From Arthrobacter sp. AZCC_0090 (GTDB taxonomy: Bacteria > Actinomycetota > Actinomycetes > Actinomycetales > Micrococcaceae), in the NCBI RefSeq assembly GCF_014207375.1, contig NZ_JACHEE010000007.1, forward strand, positions 1-64,000: a DNA stretch of 64,000 nt, given 5' to 3'. Made by a program: the position numbers and the translations under genes. This document shows positions 59,714 through 64,000 of the stretch, one piece after another (the first letter of the stretch is position 1; each line of letters starts with the position of its first letter). Under the pieces are notes generated by a model, which made no database searches, was not told the DNA's origin, and was given only the letters and a program-made list of their open reading frames with translations.

Positions 59714-60481
59714 TCAGAAGGCACCCCGGACTTCTGCGAGGCTTAGTCTGGCGGCGGCACCGAGTAGACCGATGTCTGTGCCCACACCCAGGAAGTCCAC
59801 CAGCCCGTCCGAGGCCATACGCCGGGCGTAGCCGGCGTCAGCGCAGAAGAGACCCATGAGCACACCATTGCTCCGCGCGATTTTTGCTACCCGTTTGATG
59901 GCCTCGTAAACGGGGCCGGAGTCGAAGTCCGCAGCGAACCCGTCGCCGTAGGAGCGGGACAGGTCGGTGGGGCCGATGTACACGGCGTCCAGTCCGGGTG
60001 TGCTGAGAATGTCCTCGGCGTTCTCGACACCGAGGGCCGTTTCAATCTGGACGATGGTGGTGACGGCGGCGTTTGCCTCGTCGCCGAAATCCGCCCCGGG
60101 ATAGAGGCCGGGACGAAGGGGTCCGTAGCTGCGGGAACCTAACGGCGGGTACCGTGTGGCGGCGATGAAGTCAGCACAGTCGGCGGCCGTCTCCATCACG
60201 GGGCACATCACGCCCCGGCTGCCCGAGTCGAGGACTTTGGCGATGATGCCGTGATCGATCCCCGGCACCCGCACCATCGGGACCACTGCGGTGGTAGAGA
60301 TGGCCTGGAGCATGCGGGTTGCCTCGCGGAGATCTATGTCCCCGTGTTGCAGGTCCACGATCAGGGCGTCATAGCCGGCGTGTGCCAGGTGTTCGGCCAC
60401 GAGGCTGGACCCGATCGATACATGCGTCAGCACGGGCGTGCGCCCCTGCCCCGGGAGCGCCGTAAATGGGTTGTTGCTCAT
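59714..60481 (-). CDS. HpcH/HpaI-family class II aldolase
   Basis: 255 aa. Active-site residues of the HpaI group are in place: His46 (VDLQHGDID), Arg71 (MVRVPG), metal ligands Glu147 (VQIETALGV) and Asp173 (IGPTDLSRSYGD). Such enzymes split 4-hydroxy-2-oxo acids into pyruvate and an aldehyde. It would act late in the pathway encoded here. It lies between the BVMO gene and the transporter genes, all on the minus strand, 65 bp before BVMO. Confidence 0.9.
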   Translation of the reverse strand: MSNNPFTALPGQGRTPVLTHVSIGSSLVAEHLAHAGYDALIVDLQHGDIDLREATRMLQAISTTAVVPMVRVPGIDHGIIAKVLDSGSRGVMCPVMETAADCADFIAATRYPPLGSRSYGPLRPGLYPGADFGDEANAAVTTIVQIETALGVENAEDILSTPGLDAVYIGPTDLSRSYGDGFAADFDSGPVYEAIKRVAKIARSNGVLMGLFCADAGYARRMASDGLVDFLGVGTDIGLLGAAARLSLAEVRGAF

Positions 60482-60497
60482 TAGTCCGCCAGTCCTT

Positions 60498-61214
60498 CTA
60501 GGCCAGCCGTGAGGCTAGTTCGAGTTCGCCGACAGAGAGTTCGCCGGCGGTACCGCTGAGGACTACCCGGCCGCCGTCGACGACCACGACGTCGTCCGCG
60601 ACGCCCGACATCACGTTCGCGATGACCTGTTCGACGTAGATGATGGCGATGTCCTGGTCTTTCAGGCCCCGGACGATCTCCAGGACCTCTTCCACGACGA
60701 TCGGGGCGAGGCCCGACGTCGGCTCGTCCAGCATGAGCAGCCGCGGCTGTGCCAGGAGTGCCTGGGCGATCGCCAGCATCTGCTGTTGGCCGCCGCTGAG
60801 GGCGCCGGCCTTGTCGTGCAGCCGGGGCCGGAGCCGGGGGAAGCGCTCCAGCATTTGTTTGACCGCCTGGTCCCCGCCTCTGGGAGACCGGCTGAAGGTT
60901 CCGAGGGCGAGGTTTTCGGCGACCGTCATATCACGGAACACACGCTTGCCCTCCTGGACGAGGCTCACGCCCAGGCTCACTCTTTTGTGGGCCGGGGCGG
61001 GGAGCAGGTCCTGGCCGGCGAGCCGGACCGTTCCGGACCGGAACGGAAGCAGCCCTGCGATCGCCGAGAGCAAGGTGCTCTTTCCCGCCCCGTTGCGGCC
61101 CATCAATGCGGTGGTTCTCCCCTTCTGGACAGTCATCGAGATATCCCAGATGGCGGTGAGGTCACCGTAGGCGATCTCCGCGTTCTTCACTTCCAGGATC
61201 GGTAGCGTGGTCAT
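60498..61214 (-). CDS. Branched-chain-type ABC transporter ATP-binding protein (LivF-like)
   Basis: 238 aa. Walker A GRNGAGKST, the signature LSGGQQQMLAIAQAL and Walker B LLMLDEPTSGLAP are intact, with LVQEGKRVFRDMTVAENL typical of LivF. It powers import by the LivH-LivM pair. The ATG at 61214 overlaps the stop of the LivM-LivG fusion (ATGA). The aldolase gene starts 16 bp downstream of its stop, so transport and breakdown are in one transcript. Confidence 0.92.
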   Translation of the reverse strand: MTTLPILEVKNAEIAYGDLTAIWDISMTVQKGRTTALMGRNGAGKSTLLSAIAGLLPFRSGTVRLAGQDLLPAPAHKRVSLGVSLVQEGKRVFRDMTVAENLALGTFSRSPRGGDQAVKQMLERFPRLRPRLHDKAGALSGGQQQMLAIAQALLAQPRLLMLDEPTSGLAPIVVEEVLEIVRGLKDQDIAIIYVEQVIANVMSGVADDVVVVDGGRVVLSGTAGELSVGELELASRLA

Positions 61215-63067
61215 CGGAGCTCCTCCAGGTCTGCCTGTGCGGTGAGTGATTCGCCAAGGTAGCTGGCGATGACTGCCGGATCGTTTGCTATTTCCCCGGG
61301 GGTGCCGGAGGCGATTGTCCGGCCCAGTTCCATCACATGCACCTCGTCTGCCAGGTCCATCACGAAAGGGACGTTGTGTTCGACGATGATGACCGTGCCG
61401 CCAGCCTCCCGGATCCGCCGGACAAGCTGTGCCAGCTCCGCGAGGCCGACGTCGTCGAGCCCTGCTGCCGGTTCGTCCAGGAGCAGCAGGTTGGGCTCGC
61501 GGGCCACCGCACGGACGACTTCCAGCAGCCGCCGGGTGCCGAGTGGCAGGGACTCTGCGGACTCGAACATCAGGTGTTCGAGTCCGGCGAACCGGAGCGC
61601 TGCCAAGGCAACCGTCCGGTTCTCCCGTTGGGCCTCGCGGTAAGACGGCAGCCGCATGATGCTGGCCAGCAGCCCGGGTCCCTGGTGAAACCTGCCGGAC
61701 TCCACAACGTCGAGCACGTTCATGCCGTGGGGTATCTGCGGGGTCTGGAAGGTCCGGCCGACGCCGCGTTGGCCTATCCGGTCAGGTGGCAGATCGACCA
61801 AACTCGTGTCCCCCACCGTGATCATTCCCGAATCGGGACTGACAAACCCAGAGATCGTGTTGAGCAGGGTGGTCTTGCCAGCACCGTTGGAGCCGAGGAT
61901 TGCCGTGATCTTGCCGGGTTCCGCTGTGATGGCGGCGCCATCCAGGGCCTTCACTCCGCCGAACGCCTTGAATACTCCACGGGCGATCAACAGCTGCCCC
62001 GGGATGACGACCGTCGCGTCCTCCGGTTGTAAGTTCTTAAGGAGGCGTGCCTGCTGAAGAACGTGCAGCTTGCCGAGCGCCCCGCCGAATTTCCTGACAG
62101 CGTTCTTGGCGGGTCCGGCGACACCGGAAGCGAAAGAGAGGCCGGCTACGAGCAGGAAAATGCCGTAGGTCAGGATCGAGTACTGTTCAAAAGCCGAACT
62201 CTGGAGGGGACCGAGCACCAGGATGGCCGATCCCACGGCAGCGCCCCACACCGAGGAGGTCCCACCCACAACGGCGGCGGCAAGGACCGCGATTGCCAGG
62301 TTGAGGGTGAACGCCTCGGGCGAAATGAAACCCACGAGGTAGGCGTACAGCGTTCCCGCCGCCCCGGCCGGGAGACTGCCGATCAGGTAGGTGCGGATCC
62401 GCATCTTGTAGGGTGAGAGGCCAACCGACTGGGTGAGCTGCCGGCTCTCGCGCAGGACGAGCAGGGCACGGCCATAACGGGAATCCACGAAGTTGCGCAT
62501 CCCGAGCAGCCACAGGAGGGTAATCGCACCGGCCAGCAGGTAAAACCCCGTGAATTTCAGTGGAAACCCGAAAATGGTCGGATTGAAGATGCCCGAGAGG
62601 CCCTGCCGCCCGCCGGTCAAGTCGGTGGCGAGCACCACGACCCGAGGGATGAGGAGGACGACAAACAGAGAGGTGATGGCCAGCGACCAGCTGCTCAGCC
62701 GAAGACCGGGAGCACCTGAGATCAGGCCCACAACTGCGGCCGCGGCTGCCGAGCAGACCAGGGCGACGAGGATGTCGTCGACGCCGTTGTTGGCCAGGAT
62801 CGCCGTCACGTACGCCCCGGTGGCGAACATGGCCACATGGCCGAGGGCCAGATCACCGGAAAAACCGAAGGTTAGGTTGAGTCCGGAGACGATCAGGGTA
62901 TAGACCATGATCATGACGACCTGGCGCTGCTGATACTGGCCGAAGAAGGCCAGCGGAACGAGGATCGCCAGGAGCGCTATAACTATCGGCAGCACGCTTG
63001 GTGCACGGCTGATCCATCCGGCTATCCGCTGGAACCTCATGCTTGTGGGAAATGGTGCGCTAGACAC
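61211..63067 (-). CDS. LivM-LivG fusion: ABC permease and ATP-binding protein in one chain
   Basis: 618 aa. Residues ~25-320 are a LivM-type permease with ~9 helices (LNLTFGFSGDLALGHVAMFATGAY; LRESRQLTQSVGL). Residues ~360-600 are a LivG-type ATPase: Walker A GSNGAGKTT (~392-400) and Walker B LLLLDEPAAGL. The signature, normally close to LSYGQQR, reads LPLGTRRLLEVVRA and is degenerate. The GTG at 63067 was chosen: AGGAG lies upstream and it overlaps the livH stop; an ATG at 63040 is the other option. Such fusions occur in some aromatic-compound importers. The partner LivF keeps a perfect signature. Confidence 0.88.
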   Translation of the reverse strand: MSSAPFPTSMRFQRIAGWISRAPSVLPIVIALLAILVPLAFFGQYQQRQVVMIMVYTLIVSGLNLTFGFSGDLALGHVAMFATGAYVTAILANNGVDDILVALVCSAAAAAVVGLISGAPGLRLSSWSLAITSLFVVLLIPRVVVLATDLTGGRQGLSGIFNPTIFGFPLKFTGFYLLAGAITLLWLLGMRNFVDSRYGRALLVLRESRQLTQSVGLSPYKMRIRTYLIGSLPAGAAGTLYAYLVGFISPEAFTLNLAIAVLAAAVVGGTSSVWGAAVGSAILVLGPLQSSAFEQYSILTYGIFLLVAGLSFASGVAGPAKNAVRKFGGALGKLHVLQQARLLKNLQPEDATVVIPGQLLIARGVFKAFGGVKALDGAAITAEPGKITAILGSNGAGKTTLLNTISGFVSPDSGMITVGDTSLVDLPPDRIGQRGVGRTFQTPQIPHGMNVLDVVESGRFHQGPGLLASIMRLPSYREAQRENRTVALAALRFAGLEHLMFESAESLPLGTRRLLEVVRAVAREPNLLLLDEPAAGLDDVGLAELAQLVRRIREAGGTVIIVEHNVPFVMDLADEVHVMELGRTIASGTPGEIANDPAVIASYLGESLTAQADLEELR

Positions 63068-63932
63068 TTCGAATTCTCCTGTCGCCGAGGATCCCCGTGG
63101 GTTTGATGAGCAGCACAGCCAGCAGCACGCCGTACACAACCAGGAGTTGGTATTCGCCGCCGAGGAAGAAAGCCGTGCCCATCTGCAGGGCTCCCAGGAA
63201 GAGACCGCCAAGGATGGCGCCGAGGTAGCTGCCGAAGCCGCCGAGCGCGAAGGCCACGAAACCAATCAGCACGAGTTCCGTGCCCAGGTGGTAACTGGCC
63301 TGAAGCTTTACGCCGATGAAGATGCCGCAGACTGTCAGGAGCCCCCCGGAAAGGGCGAAGGCGGTAACCGAAACCCGTCCCGAGTTCACGCCGCGCAGCA
63401 ACGCCGCTTCCTTGTCCGCGGTGACTGCCCTGCCGGACAGTCCCCAACGGGTGTACTTCGAGGCGAAGTGGAACCCCAGGGCCAACACGATCGCCAGGCT
63501 GATGAGGGTCACGTCCACTATCTGGATGCCTCCGCCGAGCCAGCTGAGGGTAGTAGATGCTCCTTCGAACGGAACGGGCAGGGCATCGCTGCCAAACAGG
63601 GCAAAGGCGACCCCTTCAATGACCACGGCCACGCCGATGGTGGTGACCAGGACGCCGTGCCTGTGCCCCCGTTTGAGCAGGGGACGGACCGCGAAGCGCT
63701 CCTCGAGGTAGCCGAGGACGGCCCCGCCGGTCCCCGCCCCGACGATCACGAGCGTCAACGTCAGCGCACTGGAATCTGCGGTGAAGACGGCGTAGCCCAG
63801 GAACGCGCCGATCATGATGAATTGGGGCGCAGCGAAGTTGAACAGGCCGTTGGAGGCCATCACGATGTTGAACCCCAGAGCCACGATGATGTAGACCGAG
63901 CCAAGTGCCAGGGCCGCCCAGACGAGAGTCAC
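63060..63932 (-). CDS. Branched-chain-type ABC transporter permease (LivH-like)
   Basis: 290 aa with about 8 helices. GSVYIIVALGFNIVMASNGLFNFAAPQFIMIGA at the start and RAVTADKEAALLRGVNSGRV, the loop that contacts the ATPase, are diagnostic for LivH. The start is GTG at 63932 with AAGGAG nine bases upstream. It forms the channel with the LivM part of the next gene. The substrate-binding protein is expected upstream, just beyond the window. Confidence 0.92.
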   Translation of the reverse strand: MTLVWAALALGSVYIIVALGFNIVMASNGLFNFAAPQFIMIGAFLGYAVFTADSSALTLTLVIVGAGTGGAVLGYLEERFAVRPLLKRGHRHGVLVTTIGVAVVIEGVAFALFGSDALPVPFEGASTTLSWLGGGIQIVDVTLISLAIVLALGFHFASKYTRWGLSGRAVTADKEAALLRGVNSGRVSVTAFALSGGLLTVCGIFIGVKLQASYHLGTELVLIGFVAFALGGFGSYLGAILGGLFLGALQMGTAFFLGGEYQLLVVYGVLLAVLLIKPTGILGDRRIRSV

Positions 63933-63953
63933 TTTGCCACGCTCCTTAGGCGG

Positions 63954-63981
63954 AGGGGCGCCGACGATGCACGGCGCCCCT
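63954..63981. other. Hairpin upstream of livH
   Basis: AGGGGCGCC (63954-63962) and GGCGCCCCT (63973-63981) are perfect 9-bp arms around GACGATGCAC. On the minus strand it ends about 21 bp before the GTG of livH. No T run follows. It may stabilise the 3' end of an upstream binding-protein mRNA, a common way of making more binding protein than permease, since that gene probably lies just beyond 64000. Confidence 0.5.
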
Positions 63982-64000
63982 GACGGATGTTGTTGACGGT

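Noticed and set aside
63068..63265. N-terminal extension of the LivM-LivG fusion
   Set aside because: The extra residues are Cys/Ser/Trp-rich and overlap livH; the GTG at 63067 has a good ribosome site.

Overview
The window is high-GC actinobacterial chromosome, most likely an Arthrobacter-type member of the Micrococcaceae (Arthrobacter, Paenarthrobacter or Pseudarthrobacter). This rests on strong G/C third-position bias, frequent GTG starts, a HAIR (HspR-type) operator upstream of clpB, the actinobacterial families DUF3073 and DUF4031, a DinB/mycothiol-type domain, and housekeeping proteins (PurF, PurM, LipA, TrmB) that read like those of this group. The assignment comes from recognising families, not from a database search. 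I saw no rRNA, tRNA, CRISPR array or prophage.

Layout. 0-1.4 kb: the 3' end of an IS30-type transposase, a 32-bp tandem repeat, and uraD-uraH for urate breakdown. 1.4-8.1 kb: a minus-strand operon (permease, FadR-type regulator, glutamine-synthetase-like ligase, GATase-1 hydrolase, aldehyde dehydrogenase, SDR) that looks like a gamma-glutamylated amine pathway, with a FadR-type operator touching its -35 box. 8.2-25.5 kb: mostly core genes (purF-purM, clpB, septum-formation-like protein, poxB, trpF) plus two ArsR-SRPBCC modules. 25.6-34.7 kb: hutD, a paired SMR exporter behind a likely guanidine-III riboswitch, aldo/keto reductase, MBL hydrolase, a DEAD-box helicase with a terminator in its leader, methyltransferase, MFS exporter and an Lrp-type regulator. 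34.8-44.5 kb: an M20 amidohydrolase/MHS transporter pair, then five translationally coupled minus-strand genes (amidase, DUF3311, sodium:solute symporter, CoA-transferase, carboxyltransferase) with an adjacent Lrp-type regulator. 44.6-46.9 kb: MFS transporter and trmB.

47.1-52.9 kb: a glycerol/dihydroxyacetone operon with an aquaglyceroporin broken by one missing base, two dhaK-dhaL pairs and one dhaM, divergent from an IclR regulator with two palindromes between them. 53.0-55.1 kb: a tandem glycine riboswitch followed by lipA and an MTHFR-like gene. 55.15-64 kb: an IS5-type remnant, then a minus-strand oxidative catabolic cluster (flavin monooxygenase, alpha/beta hydrolase, Baeyer-Villiger monooxygenase, HpcH/HpaI aldolase) with a branched-chain-type ABC importer whose permease LivM and ATPase LivG are fused.

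Between genes lie several families of short repeats that no gene explains: two arrays of a 32-bp unit sharing one core, a 105-bp tandem duplication with a relative 2.7 kb away, a 68-bp palindrome present twice, and a CTCACTTATGT family. The best regulatory finds are the guanidine-III riboswitch candidate (26541-26581), the glycine riboswitch ahead of lipA (53031-53229) and the terminator inside the helicase leader (31200-31236).
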